This document shows, one piece after another, positions 46,301 to 58,847 of a stretch of DNA of 64,000 bases. Made by a program: the position numbers and the translations under genes. The notes under the pieces are model-generated. The model had not been told where the DNA came from. It searched no databases and saw nothing but the letters and a program-made list of their open reading frames with translations. Location of the stretch: assembly GCA_030867875.1 (NCBI GenBank), contig JAOWCC010000775.1:372001-436000 (forward strand), in the 5' to 3' direction. Position 1 is the stretch's first letter, and each line of letters opens with the position of its first letter. This stretch comes from Actinernus sp. WN-2022. Its lineage: Eukaryota > Cnidaria > Anthozoa > Actiniaria > Actinernidae.

Positions 46301-47895
46301 TCCCCCCCCCCCTCCCCCCATAAAATACCTAGAGATCAGGAACTCGTCTTTTTGCCGTTTTCTTGAAAGGGCAAATGACAGCTAAAGATTTTTCTGGCCT
46401 TTCTAGCCTATAATTTACTTGTGTTGTGTTAGATCTATCCCATAATTTCTTTATTGGAGAGCTAGAGGTTTGGGTGTGGTTAGAAAAAGGCCATTTTCTG
46501 GTATTTGTACTCAATATACAGGAAACTTCCATCGATTAATCTTAATCTACAGGAAGAGAACGTTGTATTGCCGTATAGTGCATCGAAATCCATTAAAAGC
46601 TCGAGAAATGGCGCCACATTGACATTAAGGTAACATATGTAAGTTAATGTGTACCTGTTGTCTTTATAAGCCAGAAAGTCACTTTTCAACTTTTTTCCCC
46701 CGATTTTTGTTAGACCTAGCGGAAAATGCTCATTATCACTAAGCAAATCGTCACGCCAAACTTCATGCAAATCGGTTGTTCACGAAAAAGTTCGAAATTC
46801 TACACCCCTCCATTCAAAACACCCTCCCCCCCCCCCCTCCCCCCATAAAATACCTAGAGATCAGGAACTCGTCTTTTTGCCGTTTTCTTGAAAGGGCAAA
46901 TGACAGCTAAAGATTTTTCTGGCCTTTCTACCCTATAATTTACTTGTGTTGTGTTAGATCTATCCCATAATTTCTTTATTGGAGAGCTAGAGGTTTGGGT
47001 TTGGTTAGAAAAAGGCCATTTTCTGGTATTTGTACTCAATATACAGGAAACTTCCATCGATTAATCTTAATCTACAGGAAGAGAACGTTGTATTGCCGTA
47101 TTGTGCATCGAAATCCATTAAAAGCTCGAGAAATGGCGCCACATTGACATTTAGGTAACATAAGTAAGTTAATGTGTACCTGTTGTCTTTAAATGCCAGA
47201 AAGTCACTTTTCAACTTTTTTTCCCCGATTTTTGTCAGACCTAGCGGAAAATGCTCATTGTCACTAAGCAAATCGTCACGCCAAACTTCAGGCAAAACGG
47301 TTGTTCACGAAAAAGTTCGAAATTCTACACCCCTCAACTCAAAACACCCTCCCCCCTCCCCCCATAAAATACCTAGAGATCAGGAACTCGTCTTTTTGCC
47401 GTTTTCTTGAAAGGGCAAATGACAGCTAAAGATTTTTCTGGCCTTTCTAGCCTATAATTTACTTGTGTTGTGTTAGATCTATCCCATAATTTCTTTATTG
47501 GAGAGCTAGAGGTTTGGGTTTGGTTAGAAAAAGGCCATTTTCTGGTATTTGTACTCAATATACAGGAAACTTCCATCGATTAATCTTAATCTACAGGAAG
47601 AGAACGTTGTATTGCCGTATTGTGCATCGAAATCCATTAAAAGCTCGAGAAATGGCGCCACATTGACATTTAGGTAACATAAGTAAGTTAATGTGTACCT
47701 GTTGTCTTTAAATGCCAGAAAGTCACTTTTCAACTTTTTCCCCCCGATTTTTGTCAGACCTAGCGGAAAATGCTCATTGTCACTAAGCAAATCGTCACGC
47801 CAAACTTCAGGCAAATCGGTTGTTCATGAAAAAGTTCGAAATTCTACACCCCTCCACTCAAAACACCCTCCCCCCCCCCTCCCCCCATAAAATAC

Positions 47896-50800
47896 CTAGA
47901 GATCAGGAACTCGTCTTTTTGCCGTTTTCTTGAAAGGGCAAATGACAGCTAAAGATTTTTCTGGCCTTTCTAGCCTATAATTTACTTGTGTTGTGTTAGA
48001 TCTATCCCGTAATTTCTTTATTGGAGAGCTAGAGGTTTGGGTTTGGTTAGAAAAAGGCCATTTTCTGGTATTTGTACTCAATATACAGGAAACTTCCATC
48101 GATTAATCTTAATCTACAGGAAGAGAACGTTGTATTGCCGTATAGTGCATCTAAATCCATTAAAAGCTCGAGAAATGGCGCCACATTGACATTTAGGTAA
48201 CATAAGTAAGTTAATGTGTACATGTTGTCTTTAAAAGCCAGAACGTCACTTTTCAACTTTTTTTCCCCGATTTTTGTCAGACCTAGCGGAAAATGCTCAT
48301 TGTCACTAAGCAAATCGTCACGCCAAACTTCAGGCAAATCGGTTGTTCACGAAAAAGTTCGAAATTCTACACCCCTCCATTCCAAACACCCTCCCCCCCC
48401 TCCCCCCATAAAATACCTAGAGATCAGGAACTCGTCTTTTTGCCGTTTTCTTGAAAGGGCAAATGACAGCTAAAGATTTTTCTGGCCTTTCTAGCCTATA
48501 ATTTACTTGTGTTGTGTTAGATCTATCCCATAATTTCTTTATTGGAGAGCTAGAGGTTTGGGTTTGGTTAGAAAAAGGCCATTTTGTGGTATTTGTACTC
48601 AATATACAGCAAACTTCCATCGATTAATCTTAATCTACAGGAAGAGAACGTTGTATTGCCGTATTGTGCATCGAAATCCATTAAATGCTCGAGAAATGGC
48701 GCCACATTGACATTTAGGTAACATAAGTAAGTTAATGTGTACCTGTTGTCTTTAAATGCCAGACAGTCACTTTTCAACTTTTTTTCCCCGATTTTTGTCA
48801 GACCTAGCGGAAAATGCTCATTGTCACTAAGCCAATCGTCACGCCAAACTTCAGGCAAATCGGTTGTTCACGAAAAAGTTCGAAATTCTACACCCCTCCA
48901 CTCAAAACACCCTCCCCCCCCCCCTCCCCCCATAAAATACCTAGAGATCAGGAACTCGTCTTTTTGCCGTTTTCTTGAAAGGGCAAATGACAGCTAAAGA
49001 TTTTTCTGGCCTTTCTAGCCTATAATTTACTTGTGTTGTGTTAGATCTATCCCATAATTTCTTTATTGGAGAGCTAGAGGTTTGGGTTTGGTTAGAAAAA
49101 GGCAATTTTCTGGTATTTGTACTCAATATACAGCAAACTTCCATCGATTAATCTTAATCTACAGGAAGAGAACGTTGTATTGCCGTATTGTGCATCGAAA
49201 TCCATTAAAAGCTCGAGAAATGGCGCCACATTGACATTTAGGTAACATAAGTAAGTTAATGTGTACCTGTTGTCTTTAAATGCCAGAAAGTCACTTTTCA
49301 ACTTTTTTCCCCCGATTTTTGTCAGACCTAGCGGAAAATGCTCATTGTCACTAAGCAAATCGTCACGCCAAACTTCAGGCAAATCGGTTGTTCACGAAAA
49401 AGTTCGAAATTCTACACCCCTCCACTCAAAACACCCTCCCCCCCCCTCCCCCCATAAAATACCTAGAGATCAGGAACTCGTCTTTTTGCCGTTTTCTTGA
49501 AAGGGCAAATGACAGCTAAAGATTTTTCTGGCCTTTCTAGCCTATAATTTACTTGTGTTGTGTTAGATCTATCCCATAATTTCTTTATTGGAGAGCTAGA
49601 GGTTTGGGTTTGGTTAGAAAAAGGCCATTTTCTGGTATTTGTACTCAATATACAGGAAACTTCCATCGATTAATCTTAATCTACAGGAAGAGAACGTTGT
49701 ATTGCCGTATAGTGCATCTAAATCCATTAAAAGCTCGAGAAATGGCGCCACATTGACATTTAGGTAACATAAGTAAGTTAATGTGTACATGTTGTCTTTA
49801 AAAGCCAGAACGTCACTTTTCAACTTTTTTTCCCCGATTTTTGTCAGACCTAGCGGAAAATGCTCATTGTCACTAAGCAAATCGTCACGCCAAACTTCAG
49901 GCAAATCGGTTGTTCACGAAAAAGTTCGAAATTCTACACCCCTCCATTCCAAACACCCTCCCCCCCCTCCCCCCATAAAATACCTAGAGATCAGGAACTC
50001 GTCTTTTTGCCGTTTTCTTGAAAGGGCAAATGACAGCTAAAGATTTTTCTGGCCTTTCTAGCCTATAATTTACTTGTGTTGTGTTAGATCTATCCCATAA
50101 TTTCTTTATTGGAGAGCTAGAGGTTTGGGTTTGGTTAGAAAAAGGCCATTTTGTGGTATTTGTACTCAATATACAGCAAACTTCCATCGATTAATCTTAA
50201 TCTACAGGAAGAGAACGTTGTATTGCCGTATTGTGCATCGAAATCCATTAAATGCTCGAGAAATGGCGCCACATTGACATTTAGGTAACATAAGTAAGTT
50301 AATGTGTACCTGTTGTCTTTAAATGCCAGACAGTCACTTTTCAACTTTTTTTCCCCGATTTTTGTCAGACCTAGCGGAAAATGCTCATTGTCACTAAGCC
50401 AATCGTCACGCCAAACTTCAGGCAAATCGGTTGTTCACGAAAAAGTTCGAAATTCTACACCCCTCCACTCAAAACACCCTCCCCCCCCCCCTCCCCCCAT
50501 AAAATACCTAGAGATCAGGAACTCGTCTTTTTGCCGTTTTCTTGAAAGGGCAAATGACAGCTAAAGATTTTTCTGGCCTTTCTAGCCTATAATTTACTTG
50601 TGTTGTGTTAGATCTATCCCATAATTTCTTTATTGGAGAGCTAGAGGTTTGGGTTTGGTTAGAAAAAGGCAATTTTCTGGTATTTGTACTCAATATACAG
50701 CAAACTTCCATCGATTAATCTTAATCTACAGGAAGAGAACGTTGTATTGCCGTATTGTGCATCGAAATCCATTAAAAGCTCGAGAAATGGCGCCACATTG

Positions 50801-51029
50801 ACATTTAGGTAACATAAGTAAGTTAATGTGTACCTGTTGTCTTTAAATGCCAGAAAGTCACTTTTCAACTTTTTTCCCCCGATTTTTGTCAGACCTAGCG
50901 GAAAATGCTCATTGTCACTAAGCAAATCGTCACGCCAAACTTCAGGCAAATCGGTTGTTCACGAAAAAGTTCGAAATTCTACACCCCTCCACTCAAAACA
51001 CCCTCCCCCCCCCTCCCCCCATAAAATAC
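47896..51029. repeat. Three-monomer higher-order repeat, two copies (period 1567 bp)
   Basis: Copy 1 is 47896-49462 and copy 2 is 49463-51029. Shared private variants in order are 'catctaaatcc', 'gtacatgttg', 'ccagaacgtc', 'ccattccaaacacc', 'attttgtggtatt', 'ttaaatgctcg', 'ccagacagtc', 'aagccaatcg' and 'aaggcaattttctgg'. The copies are nearly identical; one difference is 'cccgtaattt' near 48007, absent from copy 2. Confidence 0.85.
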
Positions 51030-52070
51030 CTAGAGATCAGGAACTCGTCTTTTTGCCGTTTTCTTGAAAGGGCAAATGACAGCTAAAGATTTTTCTGGCC
51101 TTTCTAGCCTATAATTTACTTGTGTTGTGTTAGATCTATCCCATAATTTCTTTATTGGAGAGCTAGAGGTTTGGGTTTGGTTAGAAAAAGGCCATTTTCT
51201 GGTATTTGTACTCAATATACAGTAAACTTCCATCGATTAATCTTAATCTACAGGAAGAGAACGTTGTATTGCCGTATTGTGCATCGAAATCCATTAAAAG
51301 CTCGAGAAATGGCGCCACATTGACATTTAGGTAACATAAGTAAGTTAATGTGTACCTGTTGTCTTTAAATGCCAGAAAGTCACTTTTCAACTTTTTCCCC
51401 CCGATTTTTGTCAGACCTAGCGGAAAATGCTCATTGTCACTAAGCAAATCGTCACGCCAAACTTCAGGCAAATCGGTTGTTCACGAAAAAGTTCCAAATT
51501 CTACACCCCTCCACTCAAAACACCCCCCCCCCCTCCCCCCATAAAATACCTAGAGATCAGGAACTCGTCTTTTTGCCGTTTTCTTGTAAGGGCAAATGAC
51601 AGCTAAAGATTTTGCTGGCCTTTCTAGCCTATAATTTACTTGTGTTGTGGTAGATCTATCCCATAATTTCTTTACTGGAGAGCTAGAGGTTTGGGTTTGG
51701 TTAGAAAAAGGCCATTTTCTGGTATTTGTACTCAATATAGAGGAAACTTCCATCGATTAATCTTAATCTACAGGAAGAGAACGTTGTATTGCCGTATAGT
51801 GCATCGAAATCCATTAAAAGCTCGAGAAATGGCGCCACATTGACATTTAGGTAACATATGTAAGTTAATGTGTACCTGTCGTCTTTAAATGCCAGAAAGT
51901 CACTTTTCAACTTTTTCCCCCCGATTTTTGTCAGACCTAGCGGAAAATGCTCATTGTCACTAAGCAAATCGTCACGCCAAACTTCAGGCAAATCGGTTGT
52001 TCACGAAAAAGTTCCAAATTCTACACCCCTCCACTCAAAACACCCCCCCCCCCCTCCCCCCATAAAATAC

Positions 52071-55000
52071 CTAGAGATCAGGAACTCGTCTTTTTGCCGT
52101 TTTCTTGTAAGGGCAAATGACAGCTAAAGATTTTGCTGGCCTTTCTAGCCTATAATTTACTTGTGTTGTGGTAGATCTATCCCATAATTTCTTTACTGGA
52201 GAGCTAGAGGTTTGGGTTTGGTTAGAAAAAGGCCATTTTCTGGTATTTGTACTCAATATAGAGGAAACTTCCATCGATTAATCTTAATCTACAGGAAGAG
52301 AACGTTGTATTGCCGTATAGTGCATCGAAATCCATTAAAAGCTCGAGAAATGGCGCCACATTGACATTTAGGTAACATATGTAAGTTAATGTGTACCTGT
52401 CGTCTTTATAAGCCAGAAAGTCACTTTTCAAATTTTTTTCCCGGATTTTTGTTAGACCTAGCGGAAAATGCTCATTATCACTAAGCAAATCGTCACGCCA
52501 AACTTCATGCAAATTGGTTGTTCACGAAAAAGTTCGAAATTCTACACCCCTCCATTCAAAACACCCTCCCCCCCCCTCCCCCCATAAAATACCTAGAGAT
52601 CAGGAACTCGTCTTTTTGCCGTTTTCTTGAAAGGGCAAATGACAGCTAAAGATTTTTCTGGCCTTTCTAGCCTATAATTTACTTGTGTTGTGTTAGATCT
52701 ATCCCATAATTTCTTTATTGGAGAGCTAGAGGTTTGGGTTTGGTTAGAAAAAGGCCATTTTCTGGTATTTGTACTCAATATACAGGAAACTTCCATCGAT
52801 TAATCTTAATCTACAGGAAGAGAACGTTGTATTGCCGTATTGTGCATCGAAATCCATTAAAAGCTCGAGAAATGGCGCCACATTGACATTTAGGTAACAT
52901 AAGTAAGTTAATGTGTACCTGTTGTCTTTAAATGCCAGAAAGTCACTTTTCAACTTTTTTCCCCCGATTTTTGTCAGACCTAGCGGAAAATGCTCATTGT
53001 CACTAAGCAAATCGTCACGCCAAACTTCAGGCAAATCGGTTGTTCATGAAAAAGTTCGAAATTCTACACCCCTCCACTCAAAACACCCTCCCCCCCCCTC
53101 CCCCCATAAAATACCTAGAGATCAGGAACTCGTCTTTTTGCCGTTTTCTTGAAAGGGCAAATGACAGCTAAAGATTTTTCTGGCCTTTCTAGCCTATAAT
53201 TTACTTGTGTTGTGTTAGATCTATCCCATAATTTCTTTATTGGAGAGCTAGAGGTTTGGGTTTGGTTAGAAAAAGGCCATTTTCTGGTATTTGTACTCAA
53301 TATACAGGAAACTTCCATCGATTAATCTTAATCTACAGGAAGAGAACGTTGTATTGCCGTATAGTGCATCGAAATCCATTAAAAGCTCGAGAAATGGCGC
53401 CACATTGACATTTAGGTAACATATGTAAGTTAATGTGTACCTGTTGTCTTTATAAGCCAGAAAGTCACTTTTCAACTTTTTTTCCCCGATTTTTGTTAGA
53501 CCTAGCGGAAAATGCTCATTATCACTAAGCAAATCGTCACGCCAAACTTCATGCAAATCGGTTGTTCACGAAAAAGTTCGAAATTCTACACCCCTCCATT
53601 CAAAACACCCTCCCCCCCCCCTCCCCCCATAAAATACCTAGAGATCAGGAACTCGTCTTTTTGCCGTTTTCTTGAAAGGGCAAATGACAGCTAAATATTT
53701 TTCTGGCCTTTCTAGCCTATAATTTCCTTGTGTTGTGTTAGATCTATCCCATAATTTCTTTATTGGAGAGCTAGAGGTTTGGGTTTGGTTAGAAAAAGGC
53801 CATTTTCTGGTATTTGTACTCAATATACAGGAAACTTCCATCGATTAATCTTAATCTACAGGAAGAGAACGTTGTATTGCCGTATTGTGCATCGAAATCC
53901 ATTAAAAGCTCGAGAAATGGCGCCACATTGACATTTAGGTAACATAAGTAAGTTAATGTGTACCTGTTGTCTTTAAATGCCAGAAAGTCACTTTTCAACT
54001 TTTTTCCCCCGATTTTTGTCAGACCTAGCGGAAAATGCTCATTGTCACTAAGCAAATCGTCACGCCAAACTTCAGGCAAATCGGTTGTTCACGAAAAAGT
54101 TCGAAATTCTACACCCCTCCACTCAAAACACCCTCCCCCCTCCCCCCATAAAATACCTAGAGATCAGGAACTCGTCTTTTTGCCGTTTTCTTGAAAGGGC
54201 AAATGACAGCTAAAGATTTTTCTGGCCTTTCTAGCCTATAATTTACTTGTGTTGTGTTAGATCTATCCCATAATTTCTTTATTGGAGAGCTAGAGGTTTG
54301 GGTTTGGTTAGAAAAAGGCCATTTTCTGGTATTTGTACTCAATATACAGGAAACTTCCATCGATTAATCTTAATCTACAGGAAGAGAACGTTGTATTGCC
54401 GTATTGTGCATCGAAATCCATTAAAAGCTCGAGAAATGGCGCCACATTGACATTTAGGTAACATAAGTAAGTTAATGTGTACCTGTTGTCTTTAAATGCC
54501 AGAAAGTCACTTTTCAACTTTTTTTCCCCGATTTTTGTCAGACCTAGCGGAAAATGCTCATTGTCACTAAGCAAATCGTCACGCCAAACTTCAGGCAAAT
54601 CGGTTGTTCACGAAAAAGTTCGAAATTCTACACCCCTCCATTCCAAACACCCTCCCCCCCCCCTCCCCCCATAAAATACCTAGAGATCAGGAACTCGTCT
54701 TTTTGCCGTTTTCTTGAAAGGGCAAATGACAGCTAAAGATTTTTCTGGCCTTTCTAGCCTATAATTTACTTGTGTTGTGTTAGATCTATCCCATAATTTC
54801 TTTATTGGAGAGCTAGAGGTTTGGGTTTGGTTAGAAAAAGGCCATTTTCTGGTATTTGTACTCAATATACAGCAAACTTCCATCGATTAATCTTAATCTA
54901 CAGGAAGAGAACGTTGTATTGCCGTATTGTGCATCGAATTCCATTAAAAGCTCGAGAAATGGCGCCACATTGACATTTAGGTAACATAAGTAAGTTTATG

Positions 55001-55720
55001 TGTACCTGTTGTCTTTAAATGCCAGAAAGTCACTTTTCAACTTTTTCCCCCCGATTTTTGTCAGACCTAGCGGAAAATGCTCATTGTCACTAAGCAAATC
55101 GTCACGCCAAACTTCAGGAAAATAGGTTGTTCACGAAAAAGTTCGAAATTCTACACCCCACCATTCAAAACACCCTCCCCCCCCCTCCCCCCATAAAATA
55201 CCTAGAGATCAGGAACTCGTCTTTTTGCCGTTTTCTTGAAAGGGCAAATGACAGCTAAAGATTTTTCTGGCCTTTCTAGCCTATAATTTACTTGTGTTGT
55301 GTTAGATCTATCCCATAATTTCTTTATTGGAGAGCTAGAGGTTTGGGTTTGGTTAGAAAAAGGCCATTTTCTGGTATTTGTACTCAATATACAGGAAACT
55401 TCCATCGATTAATCTTAATCTACAGGAAGAGAACGTTGTATTGCCGTATTGTGCATCGAAATCCATTAAAAGCTCGAGAAATGGCGCCACATTGACATTT
55501 AGGTAACATAAGTAAGTTAATGTGTACCTGTTGTCTTTAAATGCCAGAAAGTCACTTTTCAACTTTTTCCCCCCGATTTTTGTCAGACCTAGCGGAAAAT
55601 GCTCATTGTCACTAAGCAAATCGTCACGCCAAACTTCAGGCAAATCGGTTGTTCACGAAAAAGTTCCAAATTCTACACCCCTCCACTCAAAACACCCCCC
55701 CCCCTCCCCCCATAAAATAC
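52071..55720. repeat. Seven-monomer ancestral form of the right-end block
   Basis: Monomers 52071, 52593, 53115, 53638 and 54157 match the first five monomers of the blocks starting at 55721 and 58848. The next two, at 54680 ('gcatcgaattcc', 'aagtttatg', 'caggaaaatagg', 'ccccaccattc') and 55202, correspond to a single monomer at 58329. The later blocks are therefore one monomer shorter. Confidence 0.7.
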
Positions 55721-58700
55721 CTAGAGATCAGGAACTCGTCTTTTTGCCGTTTTCTTGTAAGGGCAAATGACAGCTAAAGATTTTGCTGGCCTTTCTAGCC
55801 TATAATTTACTTGTGTTGTGGTAGATCTATCCCATAATTTCTTTACTGGAGAGCTAGAGGTTTGGGTTTGGTTAGAAAAAGGCCATTTTCTGGTATTTGT
55901 ACTCAATATAGAGGAAACTTCCATCGATTAATCTTAATCTACAGGAAGAGAACGTTGTATTGCCGTATAGTGCATCGAAATCCATTAAAAGCTCGAGAAA
56001 TGGCGCCACATTGACATTTAGGTAACATATGTAAGTTAATGTGTACCTGTCGTCTTTATAAGCCAGAAAGTCACTTTTCAAATTTTTTTCTCGGATTTTT
56101 GTTAGACCTAGCGGAAAATGCTCATTATCACTAAGCAAATCGTCACGCCAAACTTCATGCAAATTGGTTGTTCACGAAAAAGTTCGAAATTCTACACCCC
56201 TCCATTCAAAACACCCTCCCCCCCCCTCCCCCCATAAAATACCTAGAGATCAGGAACTCGTCTTTTTGCCGTTTTCTTGAAAGGGCAAATGACAGCTAAA
56301 GATTTTTCTGGCCTTTCTAGCCTATAATTTACTTGTGTTGTGTTAGATCTATCCCATAATTTCTTTATTGGAGAGCTAGAGGTTTGGGTTTGGTTAGAAA
56401 AAGGCCATTTTCTGGTATTTGTACTCAATATACAGGAAACTTCCATCGATTAATCTTAATCTACAGGAAGAGAACGTTGTATTGCCGTATTGTGCATCGA
56501 AATCCATTAAAAGCTCGAGAAATGGCGCCACATTGACATTTAGGTAACATAAGTAAGTTAATGTGTACCTGTTGTCTTTAAATGCCAGAAAGTCACTTTT
56601 CAACTTTTTTCCCCCGATTTTTGTCAGACCTAGCGGAAAATGCTCATTGTCACTAAGCAAATCGTCACGCCAAACTTCAGGCAAATCGGTTGTTCATGAA
56701 AAAGTTCGAAATTCTACACCCCTCCACTCAAAACACCCTCCCCCCCCCTCCCCCCATAAAATACCTAGAGATCAGGAACTCGTCTTTTTGCCGTTTTCTT
56801 GAAAGGGCAAATGACAGCTAAAGATTTTTCTGGCCTTTCTAGCCTATAATTTACTTGTGTTGTGTTAGATCTATCCCATAATTTCTTTATTGGAGAGCTA
56901 GAGGTTTGGGTTTGGTTAGAAAAAGGCCATTTTCTGGTATTTGTACTCAATATACAGGAAACTTCCATCGATTAATCTTAATCTACAGGAAGAGAACGTT
57001 GTATTGCCGTATAGTGCATCGAAATCCATTAAAAGCTCGAGAAATGGCGCCACATTGACATTTAGGTAACATATGTAAGTTAATGTGTACCTGTTGTCTT
57101 TATAAGCCAGAAAGTCACTTTTCAACTTTTTTTCCCCGATTTTTGTTAGACCTAGCGGAAAATGCTCATTATCACTAAGCAAATCGTCACGCCAAACTTC
57201 ATGCAAATCGGTTGTTCACGAAAAAGTTCGAAATTCTACACCCCTCCATTCAAAACACCCTCCCCCCCCCCTCCCCCCATAAAATACCTAGAGATCAGGA
57301 ACTCGTCTTTTTGCCGTTTTCTTGAAAGGGCAAATGACAGCTAAATATTTTTCTGGCCTTTCTAGCCTATAATTTCCTTGTGTTGTGTTAGATCTATCCC
57401 ATAATTTCTTTATTGGAGAGCTAGAGGTTTGGGTTTGGTTAGAAAAAGGCCATTTTCTGGTATTTGTACTCAATATACAGGAAACTTCCATCGATTAATC
57501 TTAATCTACAGGAAGAGAACGTTGTATTGCCGTATTGTGCATCGAAATCCATTAAAAGCTCGAGAAATGGCGCCACATTGACATTTAGGTAACATAAGTA
57601 AGTTAATGTGTACCTGTTGTCTTTAAATGCCAGAAAGTCACTTTTCAACTTTTTTCCCCCGATTTTTGTCAGACCTAGCGGAAAATGCTCATTGTCACTA
57701 AGCAAATCGTCACGCCAAACTTCAGGCAAATCGGTTGTTCACGAAAAAGTTCGAAATTCTACACCCCTCCACTCAAAACACCCTCCCCCCTCCCCCCATA
57801 AAATACCTAGAGATCAGGAACTCGTCTTTTTGCCGTTTTCTTGAAAGGGCAAATGACAGCTAAAGATTTTTCTGGCCTTTCTAGCCTATAATTTACTTGT
57901 GTTGTGTTAGATCTATCCCATAATTTCTTTATTGGAGAGCTAGAGGTTTGGGTTTGGTTAGAAAAAGGCCATTTTCTGGTATTTGTACTCAATATACAGG
58001 AAACTTCCATCGATTAATCTTAATCTACAGGAAGAGAACGTTGTATTGCCGTATTGTGCATCGAAATCCATTAAAAGCTCGAGAAATGGCGCCACATTGA
58101 CATTTAGGTAACATAAGTAAGATAATGTGTACCTGTTGTCTTTAAATGCCAGAAAGTCACTTTTCAACTTTTTTTCCCCGATTTTTGTCAGACCTAGCGG
58201 AAAATGCTCATTGTCACTAAGCAAATCGTCACGCCAAACTTCAGGCAAATCGGTTGTTCACGAAAAAGTTCGAAATTCTACACCCCTCCATTCCAAACAC
58301 CCTCCCCCCCCCTCCCCCCATAAAATACCTAGAGATCAGGAACTCGTCTTTTTGCCGTTTTCTTGAAAGGGCAAATGACAGCTAAAGATTTTTCTGGCCT
58401 TTCTAGCCTATAATTTACTTGTGTTGTGTTAGATCTATCCCATAATTTCTTTATTGGAGAGCTAGAGGTTTGGGTTTGGTTAGAAAAAGGCCATTTTCTG
58501 GTATTTGTACTCAATATACAGGAAACTTCCATCGATTAATCTTAATCTACAGGAAGAGAACGTTGTATTGCCGTATTGTGCATCGAAATCCATTAAAAGC
58601 TCGAGAAATGGCGCCACATTGACATTTAGGTAACATAAGTAAGTTAATGTGTACCTGTTGTCTTTAAATGCCAGAAAGTCACTTTTCAACTTTTTCCCCC

Positions 58701-58847
58701 CGATTTTTGTCAGACCTAGCGGAAAATGCTCATTGTCACTAAGCAAATCGTCACGCCAAACTTCAGGCAAATCGGTTGTTCACGAAAAAGTTCCAAATTC
58801 TACACCCCTCCACTCAAAACACCCCCCCCCCTCCCCCCATAAAATAC
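55721..58847. repeat. Six-monomer higher-order repeat, copy 1 (3127 bp)
   Basis: It starts with the distinctive monomer carrying 'cttgtaaggg', 'ttttgctgg', 'gtggtagatc', 'tttactgg' and 'atagaggaaac', and contains private changes 'ttttctcggat' (~56086) and 'aagataatg' (~58119). All of these recur 3127 bp later. Confidence 0.85.
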